Shown: positions 16,983-25,319, counted from the first letter of the stretch. The stretch is 44,213 bases of DNA from Planctomyces sp. (GCA_005778225.1 SXPC01000053.1:1-44213); one strand, 5' to 3'. Numbers and translations are program-made. Notes: a model not told the origin generated them from the sequence alone.

Positions 16983-17852
16983 CTAGTGCTCCTTATGATG
17001 GGTTGATGCGGAATCTGATTCATGGTTCAAAACATAGGGCACTGTGAGCACATCACCGTTTCGCTGGAATTGCCCCCATGCCTTATAGAGTCCTGATTGC
17101 GCGAAATGTGCAGCGAACTTGACGACACCGTCCGGTGCCGAGGTGGCATCGCCCGTAGGATGTGCGTGAACGTACTCGCGACCGTCGGCACTGATGATGA
17201 CCAAATGGCCCATCGCCCCCAGATACGGCTGCAGATCGGTCACCGCCGCGCCATCAGCATCCAGCAGTTGGAAACTCATGACGGTCTCAGGCTTCGACGC
17301 CTGGATATCAACGCGGGCCTTGATGGAGCCGACGACCACTTCGTTTGACACGTTCGCGACCAGCTTCTGGGGCGGTGAGGTCGGGCCAGCAACCGTGATT
17401 TCCCCAGTTGCCAGAGTCTGCTGTTGACCTTTGGGTTGGAAGTCGACGAACAGCCGGTAGTTTCCCGACTTGGGAAATTCGTAGGAAACCGACATGCTGC
17501 CGGAGCTGTTCACTTCCGGATGAAGGTGGGCAAATTCATCCAGGCCTTCTCGCACGACGATGAGATGGACGAGCTTTTCGTGGATCACGTCAAACGACGT
17601 GACGCGGGTGCCATCTTGGCTTTGAATGTGCCCTTTGAGCGTGATGGGTTCCCCAGCTTTCGGTGTCGTCGGTTCTGTTTCCAGCGTGAGCTTCCACTTC
17701 TTCTGCTCGGACGAGTGGTGCTCATGCTTTGCGTGGCCTGCGTGCGCATCGACCGGTTGATTCGCACTTGTTTTCGCTGGAGTGGGTACCTCTGGCTTTC
17801 CACAACCAACCGTTAATAGAAGTAATCCTGCTGCACACCAAATCACTCGCAT
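16983..17852 (-). CDS. His-rich envelope lipoprotein with two Ig-like domains (metal-cluster accessory)
   Basis: A 289-residue lipoprotein: LLLLTVGCG gives the lipobox. A His-rich linker follows (DAHAGHAKHEHHSSEQ). Two beta-rich domains then end alike, in LVHLIVVREGLDEFAHLHPE and GHLVIISADGREYVHAHPTG. These repeated 'H-L-V-V...H-x-HP' motifs look like a metal site, and such domains occur in secreted proteins linked to copper clusters. The C-terminus is also His-rich (STHHKEH). ATG 17852 is chosen because AAAGG lies 8 bp upstream; a TTG at 17870 lacks a site. It sits 2 bp before the adaptor gene. Periplasmic metal binding is inferred. Confidence 0.75.
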   Translation of the reverse strand: MRVIWCAAGLLLLTVGCGKPEVPTPAKTSANQPVDAHAGHAKHEHHSSEQKKWKLTLETEPTTPKAGEPITLKGHIQSQDGTRVTSFDVIHEKLVHLIVVREGLDEFAHLHPEVNSSGSMSVSYEFPKSGNYRLFVDFQPKGQQQTLATGEITVAGPTSPPQKLVANVSNEVVVGSIKARVDIQASKPETVMSFQLLDADGAAVTDLQPYLGAMGHLVIISADGREYVHAHPTGDATSAPDGVVKFAAHFAQSGLYKAWGQFQRNGDVLTVPYVLNHESDSASTHHKEH

Positions 17853-17894
17853 GATGAATGCCTTTTCCAATGAGGTTTTATTAAATGCACGACG

Positions 17895-19049
17895 TTATTT
17901 TGTGGTTGATTTCGACCGTTGTTTTTCAGGCGTGCTGACAAACTGAATCATGACTTGCCGGTCGTTGCCCTTTTGAGATTCCCAGCAGACGACAGCGAAC
18001 TCACTCGTCGGATGCGACGCCACCACAGGATCGCGAGCTTTTGAGGCTAACTCGCGCGGCGAGCCAGCTTTTCCCATTTGCAGCGATAAGGAGCCTTCGC
18101 GACCTTGCGTCCAGACCATGAGGGGACCGGCTGCTGACCATGCCGCCCACGGCTGTTGTCCCGGTCCGAGACGTTGTTCGGACGATCCATCGGTAAAGGT
18201 CGCGAACACGTGGCCTTCTCGACGCCAAATCGTGACCAGTCCCTCGTTACCATCCGACGCCAACATCCCGCCATCCATCGGGCAGGCGTCCAGTTTCCAC
18301 GAGGCTTTCCCCAGTTGTCTCGCGCGGGCAAACGACTTCTCATCGTGGCTCGTGGCCAGAAACATGTTCCGATTTCCGCCGAGCGAATTGCGGAACAAAA
18401 CTGCCGTTGCGCCTTTCGGACCTGCAACTACGGAAGGGTGACAGCACTCGCACACGCTGCCGTCTGGCGAACGGTAGACGCGGACGTTTGGCTTCCAGGT
18501 TTGTCCATCGTCCTCGCTATTGGCCATGTAGACTTCGGTCTTCCCGCTACGAAGATCGAGCCATACGCAGGAAACGTCGCCATTCGCCGACACGGACATG
18601 CCGTGCAGACCTTCGCGAGCCGCATCCGCACTGTCGTTCACTCGGATTGGCTGCGACCACGACGCTCCATCATCGGTGGAGCGCCAGGCCAGCAAATCAC
18701 CGTCCTTGCCGCCGCCCTGAGTACCGCCAATCGCCGTGACAATCACTGCCGTCTTCGTTCGCACCACTCGCGGGCCACGCCTCATGCCAGAGGCCAGATT
18801 ACGGCACGGCATGGAGGCCGTAGCTGCTTTGAAGGTCTCCCCGCGATCATGCGAAGTGTGCAGCCGAATCTCATCACCGACGCTGAAGACGACATCGACT
18901 GTTCCATCCGGCCCCACAAATGCCTGGGGCTGCTTGGGTGCTTTCGCGCCATTGCCTTCGGCCAGCAATCGCGGAGCCGATTCGCCGTAAGTTGTGGCCG
19001 TTGACGACCACAACAACATCATGCACACGCAGATCGAGCGAGCATTCAT
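17895..19049 (-). CDS. Secreted BNR/Asp-box (sialidase-like fold) protein
   Basis: A 384-residue protein with a signal peptide (MMLLWSSTATTYGES). Several Asp-box repeats mark a beta-propeller: SHDRGETF, STDDGASW and SEDDGQTW. The sialidase active-site arginine triad is not evident, so enzymatic sialidase activity should not be assumed. A CECCHP motif in the middle is unusual and could bind metal. It lies inside the metal operon, 42 bp upstream of the His-rich lipoprotein gene. Similar propeller proteins are familiar from planctomycete metal clusters, but their role is not known to me. Confidence 0.75.
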   Translation of the reverse strand: MNARSICVCMMLLWSSTATTYGESAPRLLAEGNGAKAPKQPQAFVGPDGTVDVVFSVGDEIRLHTSHDRGETFKAATASMPCRNLASGMRRGPRVVRTKTAVIVTAIGGTQGGGKDGDLLAWRSTDDGASWSQPIRVNDSADAAREGLHGMSVSANGDVSCVWLDLRSGKTEVYMANSEDDGQTWKPNVRVYRSPDGSVCECCHPSVVAGPKGATAVLFRNSLGGNRNMFLATSHDEKSFARARQLGKASWKLDACPMDGGMLASDGNEGLVTIWRREGHVFATFTDGSSEQRLGPGQQPWAAWSAAGPLMVWTQGREGSLSLQMGKAGSPRELASKARDPVVASHPTSEFAVVCWESQKGNDRQVMIQFVSTPEKQRSKSTTK

Positions 19050-19102
19050 GGTTTCAGCTCCAGTGAGGTAAGTGTCGAGGAATAAACCAGTTCGATAGAG
19101 CC

Positions 19103-19750
19103 TTACTTCTTAAGTACGGGACGTTGGCCTTGCTTGTCCTCGTCGTGATGGGCGGCCTTCGCGTTAGCTTTTTTGATCTCTTCCACCTTTGCCAACGTCT
19201 CTTGAACATGAGCGTGAGCCGAAGCCTCACACCCCTTGCAGCAAAGGAAAACAGGTTTCCCCTCAAGCATCAGCTTGACAGGCGTGCCCATTGAACCCAG
19301 GCGGCTCCCTTCCGCGACTGCACAGAATAATTGCGATTCTGCAAGTGGTTGATCCGCCGCAGGAAGCTTCGCCAGGGATGCAGTGGCCCGCTTGAGCTTC
19401 TGGGCCTTAGCCAACGTTTCCTTGCCCTTCTCCGCAGCTTCGTCCTGACAGCCCTCGCAGCACAGGAAAACCGGCTTGCCTTCAATCATGGCTTTAACCG
19501 GCGTCCCCATCGCCCCGAGACGAACAGTGTCCATCACGGGGCAATATCGCTGCGCATCGGCCTGTGAACGGTCAGTCTTGGGTAGCTCTGCCAGCGCGGC
19601 TTCGATCTTGGCCGTCGCCTGCTTCGGATCATGACCGTCGTTATGGTTATGACCAAGTTTGTCCTGGGACAAAGCTGGGACAACGAACAGACAAGCCACG
19701 AACAGCACGCTCGCGCTGACCACTGCTGGTAATAGACGATTCACATTCAT
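19103..19750 (-). CDS. Secreted protein with two CC-x-x-C (YHS/TRASH-like) metal-binding modules
   Basis: A 215-residue exported protein (signal peptide ending LFVVPALSQD, then HNHNDGHD). It carries two near-identical modules: YCPVMDT..LGAMGTPVKAMI..KPVFLCCEGC and FCAVAEG..LGSMGTPVKLML..KPVFLCCKGC. Each has one Cys near the start and a C-C-x-x-C cluster about 30 residues later, like YHS/TRASH metal-binding folds. Helical Ala/Lys-rich linkers follow each module. ATG 19750 is chosen because the signal peptide starts there; the open frame extends 38 codons further upstream without such features. Single-module relatives are encoded at 19869 and at the C-terminus of 20317. A periplasmic metal chaperone or sink is the likely role. 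Confidence 0.78.
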   Translation of the reverse strand: MNVNRLLPAVVSASVLFVACLFVVPALSQDKLGHNHNDGHDPKQATAKIEAALAELPKTDRSQADAQRYCPVMDTVRLGAMGTPVKAMIEGKPVFLCCEGCQDEAAEKGKETLAKAQKLKRATASLAKLPAADQPLAESQLFCAVAEGSRLGSMGTPVKLMLEGKPVFLCCKGCEASAHAHVQETLAKVEEIKKANAKAAHHDEDKQGQRPVLKK

Positions 19751-19868
19751 GATGTTTCTCCATTCTTCGTTGCTGAAGACCACTGAGTGGCAGCGGCGCT
19801 GTGGCCACTTGGAAATCACCCAATAGTCAGAATTCTTCGGAGGGGCCAGTACGGCAACGTGCACGAGC

Positions 19869-20252
19869 CTACTGTATAGCCTCTGCCATCACTTTGGATT
19901 TCAACTCGGCCACCTTGGCCAGCGTTGCATCCGGATTGGATTGCGCCTTCGTGTTGCATCCTTTACAGCACACGAAGACAGGTTGGTCGTTGATGATGAG
20001 CTTGATTGGCGGACCCATCGAGCCGAGCGGTTCCTCGCTGACCGCACAATAGCCTTGTGCCTCGGCAAGCGACCGATCTTCGCTGTTGAGCTTCGCGAGA
20101 CTAGCCGCTTGTTCGCCACTCGCATCGTGATTTCCGTGTTCGGTTTGGGTTGACTTCGCCGAAGTTGCATTTTGAGCCGAGCCGCAGCCCGATGAGGACA
20201 TCATGGCGACCCCGAAACAGATGCCGAGAACGGCATTAATAGTTGAATTCAT
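19869..20252 (-). CDS. Small lipoprotein with one CC-x-x-C metal-binding module
   Basis: A 127-residue lipoprotein (lipobox MMSSSGCGSA) with a His-containing linker. One module reads YCAVSEEPLGSMGPPIKLII..QPVFVCCKGC, closely related to the two modules encoded at 19103-19750. The C-terminal helix (DATLAKVAELKSKV) also resembles the linker helix there. It looks like a duplicated, membrane-anchored version of the same metal-binding unit. It is transcribed with the neighbours on both sides. Confidence 0.75.
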   Translation of the reverse strand: MNSTINAVLGICFGVAMMSSSGCGSAQNATSAKSTQTEHGNHDASGEQAASLAKLNSEDRSLAEAQGYCAVSEEPLGSMGPPIKLIINDQPVFVCCKGCNTKAQSNPDATLAKVAELKSKVMAEAIQ

Positions 20253-20316
20253 TGACTGACTCCAGAAGAGGTTTGATTCGTTGTGCGGGGCTGGAAGGCG
20301 CTAGCTAGAGCAATCA

Positions 20317-21198
20317 CTACTTGGCTTTGACGTACTCGCCGGGAGGTCGAATCTCATCCGGGGATTGTTTTGCCATCTTGACGAACTCATCGACGCATGG
20401 CGGGCAACAGAATTGGTAAGGCTTGCCATCCACGATCCAGGTAAACTGGGGGTTGGCTTTTGTTTCGGTCACCGGGCAGATCTTGTCCCCTGGCTGGGGG
20501 AACATGTCGTGCGAGGATTTCAAGCCTTTGAACTTGACTGATGCCGTTACATTCCCGTTGGCTTGAATATCGGCTTCGGTGTAAATTCCGCCTGGCGTCA
20601 GATAGAGAGCCCGCTCCTCGGCATCTGCAACTTTGTCCGGCATCCCGGTATCGTGGTCGCTGTCGTTCGATTTGAACCCCAGTCGAAATCGTTCCCCCGA
20701 AATCACGAGATTGGGAACCGTGATATCGAGTGCTCGGTCTGCCATGCCTTCGGGCAAGGTGCCGACAAACTGCGAGGTTCGGCTTTCCGCGTCGCCGTCT
20801 TGCGGTTCAGGCTCGAGCGTAAAGGGTACGGCGTTCGTGTCACCTTCGGCCTTCACGAAGGCCTTGAGGGATTGCTTCTCCACGTCGATAACGCGTGATT
20901 CATCTTTGCCAAGCATGTAGATGCGCAGGATGCCGCCTCTCTCAAACACAGCTTCCGCGTGGTAACTGTCGCGACCGAGCGAAATCATGATCCCGCCGTG
21001 AGCACCTGGCTTATGTCCGTGTTCGGCTTCCGTGGCATCTGGCAAAGACGCCGCTGAGACGACCGGGGCTGGCATGGCAGCCCCAGTCGTTGATTGAGTT
21101 TCTTGAGAATTTTTAGGCTTGCGTTGTTCTGTGCAGCCCGCCAGCCACAAGCCAGCCACGGCGAGCCCGGCCAGCAAGAATGTCCCGTAGAATTTCAT
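20317..21198 (-). CDS. Lipoprotein with C-terminal CC-x-x-C module
   Basis: A 293-residue lipoprotein (lipobox LWLAGC). The middle is a beta-rich domain beginning HGGIMISLGRDSYHAEAVFE and including SQFVGTLPEGM and GERFRLGF, of a type I associate with planctomycete heavy-metal clusters. The last 70 residues hold a fourth version of the metal module: KICPVTETK followed by KPYQFCCPPC. ATG 21198 starts the signal peptide; the 23 codons upstream are open but unlikely. It probably delivers or samples metal for the pump; function is inferred from the cysteines and neighbours. Confidence 0.72.
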   Translation of the reverse strand: MKFYGTFLLAGLAVAGLWLAGCTEQRKPKNSQETQSTTGAAMPAPVVSAASLPDATEAEHGHKPGAHGGIMISLGRDSYHAEAVFERGGILRIYMLGKDESRVIDVEKQSLKAFVKAEGDTNAVPFTLEPEPQDGDAESRTSQFVGTLPEGMADRALDITVPNLVISGERFRLGFKSNDSDHDTGMPDKVADAEERALYLTPGGIYTEADIQANGNVTASVKFKGLKSSHDMFPQPGDKICPVTETKANPQFTWIVDGKPYQFCCPPCVDEFVKMAKQSPDEIRPPGEYVKAK

Positions 21199-21441
21199 AT
21201 TAAAGTCCTTTTCATCCAAAGGGGTAATGAGATTTAAGTTGATATAGATACGCTTCGGCCTCCGCACACACGGTGCGCATGATCGGGCAGCGCACCTTCG
21301 TGGAGGTCGCGAGGCTACACATCAGCCGTGATGGCTTAATGGAAAGGCGTTTCTTCCGCGACAATGGCGGATGTGAGAAGTTCCGCAACGAGCATCAACC
21401 GGCATTACCGGAGTCGGCTCAAGTTGCGAGAACGCAAGCGC

Positions 21442-21906
21442 TTAGCAGCGCCAAGAGCAAAGCGCGATGCGCGTATCCCGTCCGGTACGAGATGGGGGCG
21501 AAGCGGTCGCCGCGAAAAAGGCCCATTCATGAACATCAGAAATCAGCAGTATCCGGGAGACTGCCCAGTGAACGTCCACATGGTCCAACCACGACCGAGA
21601 ATGATCGACGATGGCAGACCGTTCGGGCGGCAGACTCTTGCACGCTTTCGACACGCACGCACAAGAATGTTTGGGAGCGTGCTGCTCCTCGTGCGGGGAG
21701 CTGGCCTGATCGGGCGTTTGCTGAACCCGGCTGGGGCGAATGACCAACCCACTGCCACAACAGGACGGAATGGCTGCTTCTAAGCAGTCAGCACCACCGC
21801 TTGCTGTTCCCACCATCGCCACCAGACGCGACAGCGAGCAGCAGCACGGATTGGCACCCGTGGCTGTCAGAAGCAGCATGTATGCAGTGAGAAGGTGTCG
21901 GAACAT
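21442..21906 (-). CDS. Cys-rich secreted small protein
   Basis: A 154-residue protein with a signal-like N-terminus (MFRHLLTAYMLLLTATGA) directly followed by NPCCCSLSR. Further cysteines occur as SCCGSG and HSCACVSKACK. The C-terminus SGR/TGRDTRIALCSWRC looks conserved, from memory of similar planctomycete proteins. It is the first gene of the minus-strand metal operon and diverges from merR. Plus-strand open frames over the same bases have no ribosome-binding site and are judged shadows. Metal binding is likely; a defined function is not known. Confidence 0.6.
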   Translation of the reverse strand: MFRHLLTAYMLLLTATGANPCCCSLSRLVAMVGTASGGADCLEAAIPSCCGSGLVIRPSRVQQTPDQASSPHEEQHAPKHSCACVSKACKSLPPERSAIVDHSRSWLDHVDVHWAVSRILLISDVHEWAFFAATASPPSRTGRDTRIALCSWRC

Positions 21907-21984
21907 GACTGCGGCAAGCTACTCCTAAGTCCCCAGAGAAAGATACCCTACCAATTGTATCGGATTTTTCGGTCGAAAGGCTTG

Positions 21985-21999
21985 ACTTCTCAGAGAAGT
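21985..21999. promoter_or_regulatory. Palindrome in the divergent promoter region
   Basis: ACTTCTC-A-GAGAAGT is a perfect 15-bp palindrome about 80 bp upstream of the minus-strand metal operon and 225 bp upstream of merR. CTGAGAAA-like half sites follow at 22011 and 22039. It could be an operator for the metal operon; no factor can be assigned. Confidence 0.35.
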
Positions 22000-22171
22000 A
22001 TCGCACTTGGCTGAGAAAAATCAATCGCAGATGCTCCATTTCTCAGCATTTCTCGCGCTTCAAAACTGCTTTGCACGCTGTTTACCGGAAGGTCGAACCG
22101 CGTAATACCCCGAAATCTTCGCGATTGACGACCACCACAAGACATTCCTGAATGGCAAGATGATTTTCCTC

Positions 22172-22203
22172 TTGACTCCGTACTATGGTACGGAGCTTAG
22201 AAT
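22172..22203 (+). promoter_or_regulatory. MerR-type promoter with 20-bp spacer and operator dyad
   Basis: TTGACT (22172-22177) and TAGAAT (22198-22203) are separated by 20 bp, the long spacing that MerR activators correct by untwisting DNA. A perfect dyad CTCCGTAC-TATG-GTACGGAG (22176-22195) fills the spacer and closely resembles mercury-type mer operators. It drives merR itself and the HMA-MauE gene. Confidence 0.85.
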
Positions 22204-22223
22204 CGTGCCGAAGGGGATCAAGC

Positions 22224-22646
22224 ATGAAGCCATTCACGATTGGACATCTCGCCAAAGCCGCGAATGTGGGGGTCGAAACAGTGCGTTTTTACGAGCGCAA
22301 GGGCCTGCTGCAAACGCCGGAGCGGAAAAATTCAGCGTATCGCCAGTACGACCGCGATGCCGTTGATCGGCTGAAATTCATCCGACGCGCACAACAGGTC
22401 GGGTTCACGCTGAAGGAAATCGAAGACCTGCTTGGTCTGCGGGACGACCCGGACGCCAGGCGGGCCGACGTGCGCGAGCGAGCGACGAACAAGATTGCCG
22501 ACATCAATGCAAAAGTACGTGACCTGCTTGCGATGCGGGAATCGCTGACAAACCTCCTCAGTTCATGTGAAGGGGACGGTCCGGCATCGGCATGTCCCAT
22601 CATCACGGCACTTCAAGATCACGAGAAAACAAGTTCAAAGGAATAA
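22224..22646 (+). CDS. MerR-family metal-responsive regulator
   Basis: A 140-residue regulator. The N-terminal winged helix-turn-helix is clear (TIGHLAKAANVGVETVRFYERKGLL) and is followed by the long dimerisation helix. The effector loop has C115 and C124, spaced by nine as C117 and C126 are in mercury MerR (SSCEGDG, then ACPIITALQ). The third mercury ligand, C82, has no counterpart here (DDPDARRADV). Metal specificity is therefore uncertain. ATG 22224 begins the standard fold; it lies 21 bp after the -10 box of its own promoter. The HMA-MauE gene follows 4 bp later. It probably activates that gene and itself on metal stress. Confidence 0.88.
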   Translation: MKPFTIGHLAKAANVGVETVRFYERKGLLQTPERKNSAYRQYDRDAVDRLKFIRRAQQVGFTLKEIEDLLGLRDDPDARRADVRERATNKIADINAKVRDLLAMRESLTNLLSSCEGDGPASACPIITALQDHEKTSSKE

Positions 22647-22650
22647 AGCC

Positions 22651-23397
22651 ATGAAAACGCTCAAACTAAAAACCAACCTGCGCTGCGCTGCATGCGTGAA
22701 GTCGATCCAGCCTCTCTTCGACGCCGAACCTGGCATTGAGCGATGGGACGCCGATGTGTCCACCCCGGATAAGGTGCTCACCGTGGAGGGGAACGAAGTG
22801 ACTGCGGCCCGCGTGGGCGAACTGCTGCGGCAGAAGGGATATGAGGTCGTGGGCGAAGTGCCTGCGAACGTCCCGGCTCCGACTGCGGCGACACAACCAG
22901 CGGATGAGCCAAAGACCAGCTACTATCCACTGGTGCTGATTCTTTTGTATCTGCTCGGAGTGGTCGGGCTGGCCGAGGTGGCGGCTGGTGGTTTCGATAC
23001 GGCGCGTGCCATGCGGCACTTTATGGCCGGGTTCTTTCTGGTGTTCAGCTTTTTCAAGCTACTCAATCTGCCCGGGTTCGCCATGTCTTACAGCAGCTAC
23101 GACATTCTCGCCCAGAGATGGCTTGGGTACGGGTACGTCTATCCGTTCCTCGAACTCGCACTCGGAGCGGCATACCTAGCCAACTTCCAACCTGCGTTTA
23201 CGAACGCCGCGACGCTGGTCGTCATGGGAGTCAGCACGGTGGGAGTCGTCCAAAGCCTGCTTGCCCGGCGGAAAATCCGCTGTGCCTGCTTGGGGGCCGT
23301 ATTCAACCTGCCAATGAGCTATGTCACCCTCACCGAAGACCTGCTCATGGTCGGCATGGCTGCGGCGATGTTGGCCATGATCGCTGGAACTAAATAA
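22651..23397 (+). CDS. HMA domain fused to MauE/DoxX-like membrane protein
   Basis: A 248-residue protein. Residues 1-70 form a heavy-metal-associated ferredoxin-like domain with the metal pair C12-A-A-C15. A Pro/Ala-rich linker leads into four or five membrane segments (about 92-112, 124-140, 163-178, 186-204, 225-244) of MauE/DoxX type. A second Cys pair, C211-A-C213, sits between the last two segments in a KIRCACLGAVF motif. It may accept metal in the cytoplasm and move or reduce it at the membrane; that is inference. ATG 22651 is chosen for AAAGGA upstream and because the HMA domain starts there. A decayed copy of residues about 165-205 lies at 25498-25626. Confidence 0.85.
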   Translation: MKTLKLKTNLRCAACVKSIQPLFDAEPGIERWDADVSTPDKVLTVEGNEVTAARVGELLRQKGYEVVGEVPANVPAPTAATQPADEPKTSYYPLVLILLYLLGVVGLAEVAAGGFDTARAMRHFMAGFFLVFSFFKLLNLPGFAMSYSSYDILAQRWLGYGYVYPFLELALGAAYLANFQPAFTNAATLVVMGVSTVGVVQSLLARRKIRCACLGAVFNLPMSYVTLTEDLLMVGMAAAMLAMIAGTK

Positions 23398-23636
23398 AGT
23401 GCGAGCAGCAGTAGGCTCTGTACGTACATGTGAACAACACATTATACGCCATGTAGCAGCTAATTGTAGCCTAGCTACATTTCAACCATTTAGCAGATCT
23501 TTGGATTTCGCTAAGAATTTGTGTTACATTTTGTCGCGATCTGACGTATAGAGTGTAGAAAGCAAAGAGCAAACCTCTGCACCTCGCGCAGGTTATTGCT
23601 TCCGTTAGTCAATTCGCCAGTTAAGGAATTCAAATC

Positions 23637-24233
23637 ATGTCTGTGAGTACTCAAACCAAGTTACTTATTGCGTTAACTATCGTTGGATTTTCAGCCAGCC
23701 TTGCTGAAGCCCAGTACGACACAAATGCTGCCAAAAAGGCACAAACGAAGATGCAACAGCAATATTCCCGTTCGGGATCGATCGGCGGAGGCTATCGACC
23801 TTTGTCAGCATGGACCTATCAGCAAAATGCTCGTTCACATGCGAGAGCACTCAATATGTATGGTCAGAATCGAAGTGACCTACCCGTCGAAACTGCTCGA
23901 GAACATCTACTTTGCATCAAACAGAATTTGACCGCCACCAAGACGGAAATCACAAAGCTCGGACCTGATGTTGCTACTGAGGCTGGATTAACGGAGCATA
24001 TCGAAAAACTCCAGAATTTATTGGCTGATTGCGAAAAGTCTTGTGAGATGATGGGGAAGACGATGAAAGATGACCGTGTCGATGAAAAGTTAATGTGCGA
24101 ACACTGTTCTGTAGTTGAAACTAAGCTTCAAGCGTTTGAGAACGAACACCTGTCAATGATGAAAAAGCTTGGAATCGAACTACCGTCAACCAAGTCTGGA
24201 CATGAACAACATTCTGGACAAGCAAAGCCATAA
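23637..24233 (+). CDS. Secreted helical Cys/His protein, probably metal-linked
   Basis: A 198-residue exported protein (signal peptide LLIALTIVGFSASLAEAQ). The mature part is mostly helical. A cysteine series spans the C-terminal half: LLCIKQ, ADCEKSCEMMGKTM and LMCEHCSVVE, with His at SGHEQHSGQ near the end. This spacing in a helical bundle recalls four-helix copper-storage proteins, but I cannot claim homology. It has a long 5' region (240 bp from the previous gene) and its own terminator at 24308-24340, so it is a separate unit. Confidence 0.65.
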   Translation: MSVSTQTKLLIALTIVGFSASLAEAQYDTNAAKKAQTKMQQQYSRSGSIGGGYRPLSAWTYQQNARSHARALNMYGQNRSDLPVETAREHLLCIKQNLTATKTEITKLGPDVATEAGLTEHIEKLQNLLADCEKSCEMMGKTMKDDRVDEKLMCEHCSVVETKLQAFENEHLSMMKKLGIELPSTKSGHEQHSGQAKP

Positions 24234-24307
24234 TCGCGGTACTCGCGTGGATACTGCCATTCAGCATACAACCATAACATGTATTTCTGTTGCGTCGAAA
24301 TACTACT

Positions 24308-24340
24308 GCCCCCGTCGCCGAATGGAGACGCGGGCTTTTT
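24308..24340 (+). terminator. Terminator of the secreted Cys/His protein gene
   Basis: A GC-rich stem (24308-24319 with 24324-24335, 10 of 12 pairs) with a 4-nt loop is followed by TTTTT. It lies 75 bp past the stop codon. Confidence 0.7.
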
Positions 24341-24365
24341 GCGTTTTGGAACTCGATGTGTGTTA

Positions 24366-25319
24366 GAACCCGTCCACAAACCCTTAAAATGCTGTACAGA
24401 ATCGGTTGGCATGGATTGTGCCTGTGAGGTGGTCTGGCGGTTGGAATCGCCATTCACACTCGCACTTTTGGGAAGGAACCTTCATGCCAAGACGATCCCT
24501 GTACCGGGGATCCAGGACGGAACCGCAAACTCGTTTTCTCAACGACGAACAATGGAATCTGATCGCCGATTTGTTTCTCGATAATGAGATGACGCGCCGT
24601 GGCGGGCGGCCTCCGGTTCCCAATCGGGCCTGCTTTGAAGGGGCGTTGTGGGTGCTGAAGACGGGAGCCCAGTGGAGGATGCTGCCACGCCAGGAATATC
24701 CCTCCAAGTCGGTCGTGCATGGCCGCTTCAAGCTCTGGGTCGAAGCGGGGCTGATCAAAAAAGCCTGGCGGAGACTGCTCAAGACCAAGGCCAAACTCGG
24801 CCAGCTCGATTTGACAATACTCATCGGAGACGGGACATTCGCCCCGGCAAAAAAGGGGGCCAACACGTTGGCAACACCAAAATCGGCAGAGGCAGCAAGG
24901 TCATGCTGCTGACTGATGGTCACGGCACGCCGATCTCGATTCATGTCGACAGCGCCAGTCCGCACGAGGTCAAGCTGATTGAAATCCTTGTGATGACGAT
25001 GCTGGTCTTGGCGCGACGCCGAACCAAGCTCATCTATGACAAAGCCGCAGACAGCGATCCCCTTCGCCGCCGGCTGAGCAACGGCTATGGCCTGACGCTG
25101 ATCGCCCCCTACCGCAAGCACAAAGGCATGCCACGCAAGCGACTCACCGAGCGCCAACGCAAGCTGTACCGGCACCGCTACAAAATCGAACGTACTAATG
25201 CCTGGATGAAGTGGTACAGGCGTTTGCAAGTTCGACAAGAATACCATAGTCATCTTTACAAAGGCTTCTGGATGCTGGGCTTCGTGTTCACTATGCTCAA
25301 GGCGTTTTAGGACAGGTTC
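24366..25319 (+). mobile_element. IS5-family insertion sequence, about 954 bp
   Basis: The ends are imperfect inverted repeats: GAACCCGTCCACAAAC on the left and, inverted, GAACCTGTCCTAAAAC on the right. TA flanks both sides (24364-24365 and 25320-25321) as a likely target duplication. One transposase gene in two overlapping frames fills the inside. The element looks complete. It lies between the metal module and a decayed copy of the HMA-MauE gene. Confidence 0.85.
24484..25310 (+). CDS. IS5-family transposase made by -1 frameshifting
   Basis: ORF A (24484-24912) carries the N-terminal domain (FLNDEQWNLIADLF, GRPPVPNRACFEGALW) and the first catalytic Asp in LIGDGTF. At 24849-24855 the heptamer A-AAA-AAG lies in the correct phase for tandem -1 slippage. 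The -1 frame continues as KKGGQHVGNTKIGRGSK to 25310. It contains TKLIYDKAADSD (second Asp) and YKIERTNAWMKWYRRL (catalytic Glu). The fused product is about 275 residues, normal for this group. Two-frame IS427-group elements are known, so this is probably programmed shifting and not damage. A 354-aa antisense open frame over the same region is a shadow. Confidence 0.82.

Noticed and set aside
18156-19004. A 282-aa plus-strand frame opposite the BNR-repeat gene
   Set aside because: High-GC shadow of the real gene; composition is Arg-rich and low in hydrophobic pattern, with no start signal.
17895-19049. Calling the BNR-repeat protein a sialidase enzyme
   Set aside because: Asp-boxes show the propeller fold only; the catalytic arginine triad is not evident and the context is metal handling.
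21273-21783. Plus-strand frames over the Cys-rich secreted protein
   Set aside because: They lack signal peptides and ribosome-binding sites; the minus-strand reading has both a signal peptide and a patterned Cys content.
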